Shown: positions 25,578 to 35,533, counted from the stretch's first letter. The stretch is 64,000 nucleotides of DNA from Phycisphaeraceae bacterium (GCA_020639195.1 JACKHB010000005.1:186001-250000), one strand, 5' to 3'. Numbers and translations are program-made. The notes: a model not told the origin generated them from the sequence alone.

Positions 25578-26588
25578 ATGCCCATCGACCCGCGCGAACT
25601 CGGCCACCTCAAGGGCCCGACCGTCATCGAGGACGATCGTCCGTGCGGCGTTTGTGATTACAACCTCAAGGGGCTCACAGTCGGGGCCGCGTGCCCCGAG
25701 TGCGGCACAACCATCCGAGGCAAGGGTGGTCGGGCCATCGATCGCATCTCCGATGCACCGATCGGATACCTCAAGAACCTCCGCTTCGGACTCTGGCTGC
25801 TTGTCGTTGGCATGCTCGCCTCGACCGCATCGCTGTTTGTCTTTCGATTCAGGGAGACATGGATGAGCGCCGGGGCCTCCGTGGTCGCGGCCGCCGCCTG
25901 GTGGGTGGGCGTCATTATCGCGACCGAGCCGAGAAAGACGCCCAACCGCGATCCGCGCCTCATGCGCCGAGAGCGTCGCATCCTACGCCGGATCAATCGG
26001 ATCACGCAGGCGGGTTGGCTCGCCGCGTCCGTTCTGATGCTCATCTACTCGGCTGTCGGGGGGTTCTCTGCTCGTGTCGACCTGATCTTCGGGCTGGCCG
26101 CTCTGTGCTTCAACATCGTCGCGCTGGCGGGCCTGATCACGCTGTGCGTCCACCTCTCCGACCTTGCGCACTGGGCCAGCCAGGATGAGCTCACCGACCG
26201 TCTGCACCTTGCCGCCTGGGGCATCGGCGTGTTCGGCAGTCTCTTGCTCATCACGCCGTTCGCGGCGGTCATGCCGAAGTTCATCGCCGTCCTGCTGATC
26301 CCCGCGATTATGGCCTACGGCCTGATCTTCCTCGGCTTTGTGATCTCCGAGATCCTCGTCCTGGTCAGCGTGCTGAACCTTCTCCGCACGGTCATCTGGA
26401 CCATCCGCCACTGGGCGCAGGTCCGTGACACGGATGCGCGCAAGGGGCCTTCAGCGCCGACCGTGCGACGTGCCTGGAGCGAGCCGGTCGCCCTGAGAAC
26501 CAAGCCCCTTCCCGGCGCGGTGCCTCCTCCGCCGCCTCCGCCTCCAACGCAGGAATTCAATCCCTACGAACTCGAACCCGAGACCTGA
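25578..26588 (+). CDS. Zinc-ribbon multi-pass membrane protein with proline-rich tail
   Basis: A 336-aa protein built like its upstream neighbour: an N-terminal zinc ribbon (RPCGVCDYNLKGL and AACPECGTTIRG), then several membrane segments (FGLWLLVVGMLASTASLFVF, ASVVAAAAWWVGVIIAT, GIGVFGSLLLITPFAAV, LLIPAIMAYGLIFLGFVI). The cytoplasmic tail contains GAVPPPPPPPPTQEFNPYE, a run of eight prolines. The start at 25578 is the first ATG before the ribbon; the open frame upstream overlaps the previous gene. It lies 10 bases after that gene and is probably co-transcribed. Unknown function. Confidence 0.7.
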   Translation: MPIDPRELGHLKGPTVIEDDRPCGVCDYNLKGLTVGAACPECGTTIRGKGGRAIDRISDAPIGYLKNLRFGLWLLVVGMLASTASLFVFRFRETWMSAGASVVAAAAWWVGVIIATEPRKTPNRDPRLMRRERRILRRINRITQAGWLAASVLMLIYSAVGGFSARVDLIFGLAALCFNIVALAGLITLCVHLSDLAHWASQDELTDRLHLAAWGIGVFGSLLLITPFAAVMPKFIAVLLIPAIMAYGLIFLGFVISEILVLVSVLNLLRTVIWTIRHWAQVRDTDARKGPSAPTVRRAWSEPVALRTKPLPGAVPPPPPPPPTQEFNPYELEPET

Positions 26589-26649
26589 GGTCGTCCCCGG
26601 GGTCGCTTCTCCCCCCGGCTACCCTTGTCCCTTCTCCCGGAGGAGCCAG

Positions 26650-28269
26650 ATGCCCAGCGAATCTCCCATGGTGGTCCTGCCGAGCGACTCGAACCAGACC
26701 CTCGGCCTCGCCACCTACGCCATTGACTTCCTCGAGCACGCGACGCCCGACCCCGCCGTCCTCGAGCGCACCAATCTCTTCCACACCGACGCCGTCCTCT
26801 GTGGCCTCTCGGCGATCGCCCGCGGCACCAACGCGCCCAACGTCCTCCGGCGCGAAGCCCTCGGCTACGCCGTCCCCGCGGGCGACAATGGCAAGCCCCT
26901 GGGCAGAGCCAAGTTCCACGGGGCGACCCTCTTCGGCTGCCCGACGCGCGTCAAGAGCGAGAAGGCCATCGTCGCGAACTGCGCCGCCGTGCGCGAGTGG
27001 GATTCCAACGGCACCAACTTCGGCTACAACCCCAAGCTCGGCCACACCGCCGGCGAATTCGGACACAACGACTATTACCCCGTCTGCCTCGCCGCGGCGC
27101 AGATGATCGGCACCGATGGCGCCCACGCGCTCAAGGCCATGGTCTGTCTCGACGAGATCCGGGGCCGACTGGCCGAGGTCTTCAGCCTCAAGACCTACAA
27201 GATCGATCACGTGCTGCACGGCGCCATCGCCTCCGCAGTCGTCTTTGGCGCGATGGTCGGGGCGACGCCCGAGCAGATCGAGTCCGCCGTGGGGATGGTC
27301 GTCGCCCATTTCGTGCCCTTCCGCGCCATCCGTGCCGGGAAGCAGCTATCCGACTCCAAGGGCGCCAGCGCCGCGATCAGCACCGAGGCCGCGATCCTGT
27401 CGGTCAAGCGCTCCATGGCCGGCTTCATCGGGCCGCGGGACATCTTCCGCAATCCCGAGGCCGTGTTCCGCATCTTCGAGGGCCCGGGCCAGATGTTCCA
27501 GCCCGTCGGCGCGCACGAGGCCAACACGGAGAAGGCCGACGCCTCGCCCTTCGAGCTCCACCTCGGCAAGAGCGGCCCGGACTTCGCCGTGATGGGCATG
27601 CACTTCAAGATCGGCGTGTACGAGCACCAGTCGGCCGGCGCCATCCAGGCCGTCATCAGCCTGCTCGAGAAGGCCCCGCACCTGCTCGACGACCCCACCG
27701 GCGCCAAGCTGAAGAAGGTGCGAATCATCGCGTACGAACCGGCGTTCGGCATCATCGGAGACCCGGCCAAGCGCGACCCGAAGACCCGCCAGTCCGCCGA
27801 TCATTCCATGTGCTACATCATCGGCACCCTGCTGCGCAAGGCCTTCGGATGCCGCCAGATGGGCCACAAGCCCACGTGGAAGGCCCTGATGCTCGGCCCC
27901 GACGACTACTCCGGCTCGTCGATCAACCACGAGCAGACCCGGCGCATCATGAACCTCATCGAGTTCGAGCACGGCGGCCCAGAGTACGACCGACGCTACC
28001 CCGATGGCATCCCGACCTCGGTCATCATCACCGACGACACGGGCGCGACCTTCGACTCCGGCATGATCATGTACCCCGCGGGCCACGCGCGCAACACGAC
28101 CGCCGATCTCAAGGACCTCCTCCACGCTAAGTGGGAGATGCTCGCCGCGATGGTCGGCAAAGACCCCGAGGCGATCATCGCCCGATTCTCTCAACTGCAC
28201 CGGCTCGATCACGTCGACCTGCAGTCCATCAACGACTTCGAGCTGAAGATCGCCGGGTCGTTCGAGTGA
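26650..28269 (+). CDS. prpD: MmgE/PrpD-family protein (2-methylcitrate dehydratase-like)
   Basis: A 539-aa protein of the MmgE/PrpD family, whose best-known members dehydrate 2-methylcitrate in the propionate cycle. A GGAGGA ribosome site precedes the ATG. Matches to PrpD include YAIDFLEHATPDPAVLERT near the N-terminus, REWDSNGTNFGYNP, LGHTAGEFGHNDYYPVCLAA, HVLHGAIASAVVFGAMVG, and RQSADHSMCYIIGTLLRKA (a conserved PrpD-type HS motif). No prpB, prpC or aconitase gene is adjacent, so the pathway is uncertain. Other members act on cis-aconitate or citrate-like compounds. It is followed by a LOG-family gene whose GTG overlaps its stop (GTGA), so the two are translationally coupled although their chemistry is unrelated. 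Confidence 0.85.
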   Translation: MPSESPMVVLPSDSNQTLGLATYAIDFLEHATPDPAVLERTNLFHTDAVLCGLSAIARGTNAPNVLRREALGYAVPAGDNGKPLGRAKFHGATLFGCPTRVKSEKAIVANCAAVREWDSNGTNFGYNPKLGHTAGEFGHNDYYPVCLAAAQMIGTDGAHALKAMVCLDEIRGRLAEVFSLKTYKIDHVLHGAIASAVVFGAMVGATPEQIESAVGMVVAHFVPFRAIRAGKQLSDSKGASAAISTEAAILSVKRSMAGFIGPRDIFRNPEAVFRIFEGPGQMFQPVGAHEANTEKADASPFELHLGKSGPDFAVMGMHFKIGVYEHQSAGAIQAVISLLEKAPHLLDDPTGAKLKKVRIIAYEPAFGIIGDPAKRDPKTRQSADHSMCYIIGTLLRKAFGCRQMGHKPTWKALMLGPDDYSGSSINHEQTRRIMNLIEFEHGGPEYDRRYPDGIPTSVIITDDTGATFDSGMIMYPAGHARNTTADLKDLLHAKWEMLAAMVGKDPEAIIARFSQLHRLDHVDLQSINDFELKIAGSFE

Positions 28270-28799
28270 CCGCCATCGGCGTCTTCTGCGGCGCCCGCAC
28301 CGGCAACCAGCCCTGGCTGCTCGAAGTCGCGCGCGACTTTGGAGCCCGCCTCGCCCACCGCGGCCATTCACTGGTCTACGGCGGCGGCAGTCTCGGCCTC
28401 ATGGGCGCTCTCGCGGATGGCGCCCTCGCGGAATCCGGCGAGGTCATCGGCGTCATCCCCGAATCGATGGTCGCCAAGGAGAGGGCCCACCGCGGCGCCA
28501 CCGCCATGCACGTCGTACAGACCATGGCCGAACGCAAGCAGCGCATGATGCAACTCTCCGACGCGTACTGCACACTGCCCGGCGGCGTCGGCACGCTCGA
28601 TGAACTCTTCGAGGTCGTGACCGCGGTGCAACTCGGGTTCGAGAACGCGCCCATCGGTCTGCTCAACGTCCGAGGCTACTTCGACCCCCTCATCGCCATG
28701 CTCGACCGGATGCTCGAGTTCGAACTCGTCGGCCCGGCGACGCGCGAGCGAGTCATCGTCGAGCGCGAGGCGGAAGCGATCCTCGATCGGTTGGGCTGA
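28266..28799 (+). CDS. LOG-family protein (nucleotide 5'-monophosphate phosphoribohydrolase)
   Basis: A 177-aa Rossmann-fold enzyme of the LOG family (often mis-annotated as lysine decarboxylase). Such enzymes cleave ribose-5-phosphate from purine or cytokinin nucleotides. Key motifs are intact: SLVYGGGSLGLMG (residues 35-47), the ERKQRMM segment at 89-95, and the signature PGGVGTLDE at 105-113. The GTG at 28266 overlaps the prpD-like stop; longer upstream frames lie inside that gene. Length fits single-domain LOG proteins (about 180-190 aa). It ends about 25 bases before the convergent zinc-ribbon gene. Substrate is unknown. Confidence 0.88.
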   Translation: MTAIGVFCGARTGNQPWLLEVARDFGARLAHRGHSLVYGGGSLGLMGALADGALAESGEVIGVIPESMVAKERAHRGATAMHVVQTMAERKQRMMQLSDAYCTLPGGVGTLDELFEVVTAVQLGFENAPIGLLNVRGYFDPLIAMLDRMLEFELVGPATRERVIVEREAEAILDRLG

Positions 28800-28824
28800 G
28801 TCTCGAAACGTTGTCCGGAGAATC

Positions 28825-29928
28825 TTACTCGTGCAGCTTCCCGCCGCTGCCGATTCCGAATCCTACGATCACGCCGATGATGAGCCAGTAGATCGGACCC
28901 CTGCGGCGCCGAGAGATGCCTCCTCCTCCTCCCGTGAGCGATTCCTGGAACGCCTCGTCCGTCGCTCCCGAGATGGCCGCGCGAAGCTCCTCCGACGCCA
29001 CCCGCATCTCCTCTTCGATCGCGGCCTTGCGGTCCGCCTTGTACTTCTCGCGCGCCGCCGCATCCATTCCCCTCCAGCGCCGCTGCGCCTTGTCCCAGAT
29101 GCCCGGCGGGTAGTCGCCAGGACGCGACGCGGTCTCAAGCGTCTGCCCGCGCGGCCAGCGCAGAGTCTCGCCGCGATCTTCCGCTTCGATCACGACGTCA
29201 TCCGCAATCGAGACCTGCGCCTCGTCGTCGGTCATCAGGGCCACTCTGAAGTCCTCGGCCGCAGAATCGACCTCCCGTCTGACCTGCTCCACGGCGTCGT
29301 GCACAAACTGATCGATCACGGCATAGCGCGCGATCAGCAGCGTGGCGGCCGCGTATCCCGCCCCCATCAACCCGGTGTGAATCCCGGTATCACCCCGCGC
29401 GCCCAGAGCCACGCCGCCGCCGCAACACGCCGCCACCAGAAGCGCAAGCGGGCCGATGTCCATTTGAGTCTGATAGGTGATTACGCTCCAGATCAGCCCG
29501 CCAATCAACGCACCCACGGCGCCAAACACCATCGCCCAGATCGGTCCGCCGTTCATCTGAATGCCGATCGTTCTGCCGGAACTCTCTTCCTTCTCCGCCT
29601 GGTCCGCCGTCACCATCGTCCGCATCGCCGTGCCGGTATGCGTGTTGAAACCGCAACGCGTGCAGAGCACAGCGCCCGACTTCATTGGAAACCCGCAACC
29701 CGGGCACGGCGCACCCTGCGACTTCACCGAGTCGTCAACCAGCGATGCCATCAGGTCATCGTCGTGCGCCGCGACGATCGGCGCTGCAGCCACGGGTGCC
29801 GCAGGCCTCGCGCGCATCGCGCTCGCGCACTCGCGGCACATGTAGCGTCCTTGGGCATCTTTCACGCGGGGCTTTCCGGAACAGTCCATCCCGCAACGCA
29901 CGCAGATCTTTGAAACGCCCTCACCCAT
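28825..29928 (-). CDS. Zinc-ribbon membrane protein with two ribbons, unknown function
   Basis: A 367-aa protein with two N-terminal zinc ribbons: ICVRCGMDCSGKP...YMCRECASAM (residues 8-38) and PCPGCGFPMKSG...LCTRCGFNTHTG (about 74-98). Membrane segments follow (IWAMVFGAVGALIGGLIW, LALLVAACCGGGVALGA), then a soluble, charged, probably helical region (about 205-330), and a C-terminal hydrophobic segment (PIYWLIIGVIVGFGIGSGG). The segment QRRWRGMDAAAREKYKADRKAAI looks helical or coiled-coil. A GGGGGA ribosome site precedes the ATG at 29928. It is divergent from the lipoprotein gene at 30180. No family recognised. Confidence 0.65.
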   Translation of the reverse strand: MGEGVSKICVRCGMDCSGKPRVKDAQGRYMCRECASAMRARPAAPVAAAPIVAAHDDDLMASLVDDSVKSQGAPCPGCGFPMKSGAVLCTRCGFNTHTGTAMRTMVTADQAEKEESSGRTIGIQMNGGPIWAMVFGAVGALIGGLIWSVITYQTQMDIGPLALLVAACCGGGVALGARGDTGIHTGLMGAGYAAATLLIARYAVIDQFVHDAVEQVRREVDSAAEDFRVALMTDDEAQVSIADDVVIEAEDRGETLRWPRGQTLETASRPGDYPPGIWDKAQRRWRGMDAAAREKYKADRKAAIEEEMRVASEELRAAISGATDEAFQESLTGGGGGISRRRRGPIYWLIIGVIVGFGIGSGGKLHE

Positions 29929-30067
29929 GATCGTCCCCCTGTCACGATCCGCTCAGGTCGCGAACACACACGCGAAAGCCTAACGAACACGATCAGTTCT
30001 GCAAAGCGGATTCTCCCCAAAGAACGCCGTGTTCACACAAGGTCCTCACCCGCGCTCTGCCCTGACG

Positions 30068-30117
30068 CGATTCTGAGCCAATACCGAACGATTCTGGTCG
30101 AATCTGTCGCGAATCTG
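30068..30117 (+). promoter_or_regulatory. Array of four phased CGAWTCTG direct repeats
   Basis: Four direct repeats of CGATTCTG or CGAATCTG begin at 30068, 30089, 30099 and 30110, giving spacings of 21, 10 and 11 bases, close to whole helical turns. They end about 27 bases before a good -10 element and 63 bases before the lipoprotein ATG. This is the geometry of a response-regulator or other activator binding on one face of the helix next to a weak -35. The regulator is not known. Confidence 0.5.
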
Positions 30118-30144
30118 CGACACGCGAGCGCGCCGCGCCAACGT

Positions 30145-30150
30145 TAGAAT
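30145..30150 (+). promoter_or_regulatory. Probable -10 element of the lipoprotein gene
   Basis: TAGAAT matches the consensus TATAAT at five of six positions and lies 30 bases before the ATG, leaving room for a GAAGGA ribosome site. At the expected -35 position there is no good match, which fits activator dependence on the upstream repeat array. Confidence 0.4.
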
Positions 30151-30179
30151 CCACACCTTTTCCCCATGAAGGACTCTCC

Positions 30180-30737
30180 ATGGCCCGCAATCACCCCCGG
30201 TTCGTCCGTTCTCGCCTCCTTGCAATCGCCGCCATGCTCGGCGTGAGCGGGTGCGAGCAACGCCCCGAGACCGACAGCCCGCGCGCAAACGCTCTGCCGC
30301 GAAACGCCCGGGCAGACGCTCCCGAATCCACCACTCGGTACTGGGTGATCGATCGCGAGCCCTTCCAGGCGACGATCATCGACTACTTCGAAGCCAACTA
30401 CGAGGTGCCCGCCGACAAGGCGAAAAACGGCCCGGAGTACCTGAGCTTCCTCGCCGACATCAAGCAAATCGCCGCCGACTTCGCGATCGAGCTCGGCCTC
30501 GAGCAGGACGGCTCCTTGAACGTCGAAGTGGCCGGTCCAGGCGCCGAGCGCCACACCGGTCAGGGCTCATGGCAGCGCACCGATGCAGAACTCGTCCTTC
30601 GATTCGATACCATCGACGGTCAGCCCAAGGACCCAGCCGTACAGATTGCCGCGCCGCTCGACGGCGGATCCTTCATGCTGGAATGGCCGCGAGAGAAGAA
30701 GGGGTGGCCCCCGTTCCCGATGGTCCCGCTCCGATAG
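30180..30737 (+). CDS. Predicted lipoprotein, unknown function
   Basis: A 185-aa exported protein. The N-terminus has basic residues, a hydrophobic run (LLAIAAMLG) and a lipobox (LGVSGC, Cys25), so it is expected to be lipid-anchored. The mature part is about 160 residues with a short disordered stretch, then YWVIDREPFQATIIDYFEANY and FLADIKQIAADFAIELGLEQDGSL, and a C-terminal beta-rich segment. No family recognised. A GAAGGA ribosome site and the promoter/repeat array upstream suggest regulated expression. It ends 5 bases before the convergent universal-stress-protein gene. Confidence 0.7.
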   Translation: MARNHPRFVRSRLLAIAAMLGVSGCEQRPETDSPRANALPRNARADAPESTTRYWVIDREPFQATIIDYFEANYEVPADKAKNGPEYLSFLADIKQIAADFAIELGLEQDGSLNVEVAGPGAERHTGQGSWQRTDAELVLRFDTIDGQPKDPAVQIAAPLDGGSFMLEWPREKKGWPPFPMVPLR

Positions 30738-30742
30738 GCGAC

Positions 30743-31567
30743 TCAGGGGATCAGCACGACCGGAGCATTGACGTGCGTGAGCACGTGATCGGTCGTTCCG
30801 CCGAAGAACAGCCGGTGAAGCCACGAGTCGGGAAACGCGCCCATCACGAGCAGCGCCGTCCGCGTCTGCTCGGCCGCCGACTCAATCTGCCTCGCCTCAC
30901 TCTGCCCGTGATCTCCGTAACTGATGACCTGCGCCTCGGGGGCCAGCCGCTGCGCCCCTTCGAGCGCCTGCTCCAGCGTCGCTCCGGGCCGCTCCACCGC
31001 CAGCACGCTCAGGGGCCAGCCGCTCTGCTCGGCCAGCGCCCTCGACCACTCGACCGCCCGCGCCGACGGGCCGGATCCATCGAACGCGCAAAGCACCCGG
31101 TTCACGTCACGCAGCGCCCCGCTGACCACCAGCACCGGGCACGGCGAGTGCCTCACCAGTTCCGCCGTCGAAGATCCGATCCGCGCGCGAGCGAACCGCC
31201 CCTTCATCCCGATCGCGATCAGGTCCGTTGGATCGGCCACGCGCCGCAGCGCATCGATCAGTCCCGACTCCTCGATCCGGGCTGAGCACTCGACGCCCGC
31301 TGTCCGCGCGAAGCCGACCTGCTCCGACAGCTCGCGCACCGCGGTCTCCCGCTCGGCCTCGATCCGCGCGGGGTCCTCGGCCACATCGTCCACGATCGGC
31401 GCCACCGCGATCGCCGGGTCCGGCAGGACGGTCACCGATGGCAACGGCTCGATCACCCGCACCACCACCATCGACGCGTTCGCCGCGCGGGCCAGCATCG
31501 TCCCGTACGCGAACGCCTCGCGCGAGAGGTCCGATCCGTCGTACGCCACGACCACACTCTTGAGCAC
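30743..31567 (-). CDS. Tandem-domain universal stress protein
   Basis: A 274-aa protein with two UspA domains. The GTG at 31567 has GGGAGG six bases upstream and is chosen over an in-frame ATG at 31594. Domain 1 begins LKSVVVAYDGSDLSREAF and ends with the nucleotide-binding loop IGMKGRFARARIGSSTAE, matching GxxGx9G(S/T). Domain 2 begins RVLCAFDGSGPSARAVEW and ends VMGAFPDSWLHRLFFGGTT, where the glycine loop is degenerate. So probably only the first domain binds ATP. Such two-domain proteins act in the cytoplasm as stress or energy sensors. Its neighbours are unrelated (convergent lipoprotein; upstream prfA on the same strand 46 bases away). Confidence 0.88.
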   Translation of the reverse strand: MLKSVVVAYDGSDLSREAFAYGTMLARAANASMVVVRVIEPLPSVTVLPDPAIAVAPIVDDVAEDPARIEAERETAVRELSEQVGFARTAGVECSARIEESGLIDALRRVADPTDLIAIGMKGRFARARIGSSTAELVRHSPCPVLVVSGALRDVNRVLCAFDGSGPSARAVEWSRALAEQSGWPLSVLAVERPGATLEQALEGAQRLAPEAQVISYGDHGQSEARQIESAAEQTRTALLVMGAFPDSWLHRLFFGGTTDHVLTHVNAPVVLIP

Positions 31568-31613
31568 ACGAGCCTCCCGTCGCCCAACAATCAACGGTAC
31601 AAACGCCCCAACA

Positions 31614-32708
31614 TCACAGCGCCGCCAGCCTCCGCGCCGTCTCCCGCTCGATCAGCGCGCCGAACAGCGGCCCCAGGTCCGCCTGGTCCAGGATCGCCGT
31701 CTTCGTGAACTTCGCGTCCAGCCGCTCATCGCTCACGATGTTGTCCTGATACCGGTACGTCCGGATCTTCTCGCTCCGCCCGCCGGTGCCGATCTGACCC
31801 CGCCGCTGCTGCGCCCGCTCCGCCTCGGCCTTGGCCCGCTCCAGCTCGTACACCCGCGCCCGCAGCAGCCGTTTCGCCCGCTCGCGATTCTGCTGCTGGC
31901 TCTTGGTCTCCTGCATCCGAACCTCGACCCCCGTGGGCGTGTGCACCATGTGCACCGCCGTCGCCACCTTGTTGACGTTCTGCCCGCCCGGCCCCTGCGA
32001 CGTCGTCACGTGCTCGACCACGTCGTTGGCCCAGTCGATCTGCACGTCCACCTCCTCCGGCTCGGGCAGCACCGCCACGGTCGCCGTCGAGGTATGGATC
32101 CGACCCTGGCTCTCCGTCGCCGGAACCCGCTTGACCGAGTGCACCCCCGCCTCGAACCCAAGCTCCTGCCACACCCCCGGGCCGCGCACCGTCACCACCG
32201 CGTGACGAATCCCGCCCACCGTCGCCTCGCCCGATACCTCCATCTCCTCGAACACCCACCCCTTGCTCGCGGCATACCGCGCGTACATCGTCAGCAGGTC
32301 CCTCGCCCACAGGCTCGCCTCATCGCCCCCCGTCCCGGCGCGCACCTCCAGGATCACGGACCCCACCTGCCGGTCATCCGCGCTCACCAGCAGCGTCTTG
32401 ACCCGCTCCCACGCCTCCGCCGCGGCACGCTCCACGCGAGGCAACTCCTCCTCCGCCATCGCCGCGAGGTCCGGGTCCGCCATCGCCGCGCGCAGGTCCT
32501 CCGCCTCGCAGACCAGCCCCCGAAACTCCCCGTACGCCTCGACTACTTCTTCCAGCGCGCTCCGCTTCATCGACAGATCGCGCACGGCCTTGTGGTCCGC
32601 GAGCACCGCCGGATCCTCCAGCCGGCGCCCGAGTTCCGCGTGCTCGGCCACCATCGCGTCCAGCCGCTCGAGCAGCGAGGTCGGAATCGTTCCAAGATCC
32701 GTCGTCAT
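31614..32708 (-). CDS. prfA: Peptide chain release factor 1
   Basis: Class-I translation release factor recognising UAA and UAG stops (364 aa, normal length about 360). The stop-codon recognition motif PAT is at residues 196-198 (SVKRVPATESQGRIHTS), which marks RF1 rather than RF2 (SPF). The catalytic GGQ motif is at 241-243 (TSQGPGGQNVNK) and enters the ribosomal peptidyl-transferase centre. The RAGTGGDEASLW segment is also typical. The ATG at 32708 is where homology begins; the open frame continues upstream but is not coding-like, and no clear ribosome site is seen. The usual neighbour prmC, which methylates the GGQ glutamine, is not adjacent. It is divergent from the ABC exporter operon. 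Confidence 0.96.
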   Translation of the reverse strand: MTTDLGTIPTSLLERLDAMVAEHAELGRRLEDPAVLADHKAVRDLSMKRSALEEVVEAYGEFRGLVCEAEDLRAAMADPDLAAMAEEELPRVERAAAEAWERVKTLLVSADDRQVGSVILEVRAGTGGDEASLWARDLLTMYARYAASKGWVFEEMEVSGEATVGGIRHAVVTVRGPGVWQELGFEAGVHSVKRVPATESQGRIHTSTATVAVLPEPEEVDVQIDWANDVVEHVTTSQGPGGQNVNKVATAVHMVHTPTGVEVRMQETKSQQQNRERAKRLLRARVYELERAKAEAERAQQRRGQIGTGGRSEKIRTYRYQDNIVSDERLDAKFTKTAILDQADLGPLFGALIERETARRLAAL

Positions 32709-32865
32709 CACGCCAAAATAGGAGCCACCCGCTTCCCAATCACCATCAGGGCGGGCTGATCCCTCGCCCCGAGCCGGACGGGCGGGGTGTGCGCGGCCAT
32801 AATCCCTCCCTCCGACCCACGCGGCGTTCTCGCGTCGCCGGGCCGCCGACACTCGCGGGAGGACC

Positions 32866-33845
<980 letters not shown>

Positions 33846-33849
<4 letters not shown>

Positions 33850-35243
33850 GAAAGACCGTCCTCGTCGCCATCCGCGAGTTCCTCGCCACCGTCGGCACCA
33901 AGGGCTTCCTGATCGGCGTGCTCATCGTCCCGCTGATCATGGTCGGGGCCATCGTCCTGATCCCGCGCCTGGTCAGCGATAAGCAGCCCGCGCTCGAAGG
34001 CACCATCGAGATCCTCGACCGCACCCGCTGGGAGGGCTCCGAGTCCGCGCCCACGATCGGCGCCCAGCTCACCACCGCCTACTCCCCCGAGGTGCTCCGC
34101 ACCGAACTCGAGATGATGAAGCGCGGCGCCGAGGCCCAGGCCAAGCAGGCCCTGGGCGAGTCCGCCGGCTCGGCCGCGGGCGCCGCCATCGAAAGCCAGC
34201 TCGGCCCCATCCCGAACTTCACCATCCGGCAGATCCCCGACGACGCCGACCTCGAGGCCCACAAGGCCCGCCTCCACGAGGGCGGCGTGCGCGATGGCGG
34301 CCTCATGGCCATCGTCGAGATCGACCCCAACGCCGTCCGCGCCGACGACACCGGCGCCTTCGGCGCGTACCACCTCTACCTCCGGCCCAAGCTCGACGAC
34401 CGCACCGAGGACCCCCTGCACAACAAAGTCCGCGAAGCCATCCGCATGGCCCGCATCGCCGCCTCCGGCCAGGACGCCGCCCTGCTCGCCCGCCTGATGA
34501 CCGTCGGCCGCACCAAGAGCACCGTGGTCACCTCCACCGGCGAGCGCGACAGCATCGGCGGCGGCGCCACCTTCCTGCTCCCCATGGGCTTCATGATGCT
34601 CATGTGGGTCGGCGTCTTCACCGGCGGGCAATACCTCATGACCACCGTCATCGAGGAGAAATCCAGCCGCGTGATGGAGGTCATCCTCAGCGCCGCCAGC
34701 CCCGTCCAGATCATGACCGGCAAGATCATCGGGCAGATGGGCGTCGCCCTCTCGATCCTGGTCGTCTACGCCGTGCTCGGCGTGCTCGCCCTGCGCCAGT
34801 TCAACCTGCTGTACCTGCTCAGCGCCTCGCAGCTCACGCTGCTGGTCGTCTACTTCATCATCGGCTTCCTGCTGATCGGCTCGCTGATGGCCGCCATCGG
34901 CTCGGCCGTCTCCGAGATGCGCGAGGCCCAGGCCCTGCTCACGCCGATCATGCTCGTGCTGATCATCCCCATGATGCTCTGGATGCCCATCGGGCGCAAC
35001 CCCAACGGCATGCTCGCCACCGTCCTCAGCTTTGTCCCCCCCATCAACCCCTTCGTCATGGTCATCCGCCTCGGCGGCACCGAGCACATCGCCGCGTGGC
35101 AGATCGCGGCGTCCATCGCCGTCGGTGTGCTGGGCGTCATCGGCGCCATCTGGATCACCTCCAAGATCTTCCGCATCGGCGTGCTCATGTACGGCAAGCC
35201 GCCGAACTTCCGCACGCTGATCAAGTGGGTGAGGATGGCGTAG
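33846..35243 (+). CDS. ABC-2 type exporter permease (NatB-like)
   Basis: A 465-aa membrane protein. The first membrane segment (TKGFLIGVLIVPLIMVGAIVL, near residues 18-38) is followed by a large extracytoplasmic domain of about 220 residues. Five or six membrane segments follow, including FMMLMWVGVFTGGQYLMTTV, EEKSSRVMEVILSAASPVQI (the conserved ABC-2 cytoplasmic motif) and ALLTPIMLVLIIPMMLWMPI. This is the NatB/ABC2_membrane_3 layout. It starts at the ATG overlapping the ATPase stop, so the two subunits are coupled. Substrate unknown. The gene is the last conserved one before the Rhs-related repeat region, and no terminator was seen. Confidence 0.9.
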
Positions 35244-35408
35244 AGCCGAGTCCACGGCCCGACCGACGCCGTCACCGTGCGCCGCGGCCAGCGAGCCAAG
35301 CGAGTCGGCCGTGCCCCCGGTCTGCGCGTGCAAGAGTCTGCCCGTGCGACCGATCGCGCCTTCGCCGAACGGTGCTCCAGCGCCACATCGCCCTTCCTTC
35401 TGCCGACC
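35244..35408. other. Spacer before the Rhs array, no gene seen
   Basis: The 165 bases after the ABC permease hold no open frame with family features and no terminator or promoter that I can support. The repeat element of the Rhs array begins at about 35409. Confidence 0.4.
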
Positions 35409-35533
35409 CCTTCCTCAGACCAAAGGCCGCCGCAGGCGGCGGGAAGCCAAGCCCTCCGGGCGGGGGTTGCCCCGGAGTCCGTAGGCCCCTGACGGGCCGC
35501 GGCGGCCAGCCCCCTGCGCCGCACCCCTTGCCA
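35409..35533 (+). repeat. Repeat element copy 1 (3' part only)
   Basis: Second half of the element found in full at 37679-37926 and 39072-39298. Shared blocks are TTCCTCAGACCAAAG, a CCGCC-GCA-GGCGG hairpin and GCCCTCCGGGCGGGG. In this copy the block after that is longer, and a TGA at 35490-35492 closes the reading frame that is open in copy 2. The first half, with the GCGGTCAAGACCGC hairpin, is absent. Confidence 0.6.

Noticed and set aside
28131..28265. Upstream extension of the LOG gene to 28131
   Set aside because: This part lies inside the PrpD-like gene and has no LOG homology; the GTGA overlap start fits the family length.
35244..35408. An Rhs core segment before copy 1 of the repeat
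   Set aside because: I found no Rhs-like motif in any plus-strand frame here, unlike the regions at 37517 and 39039.
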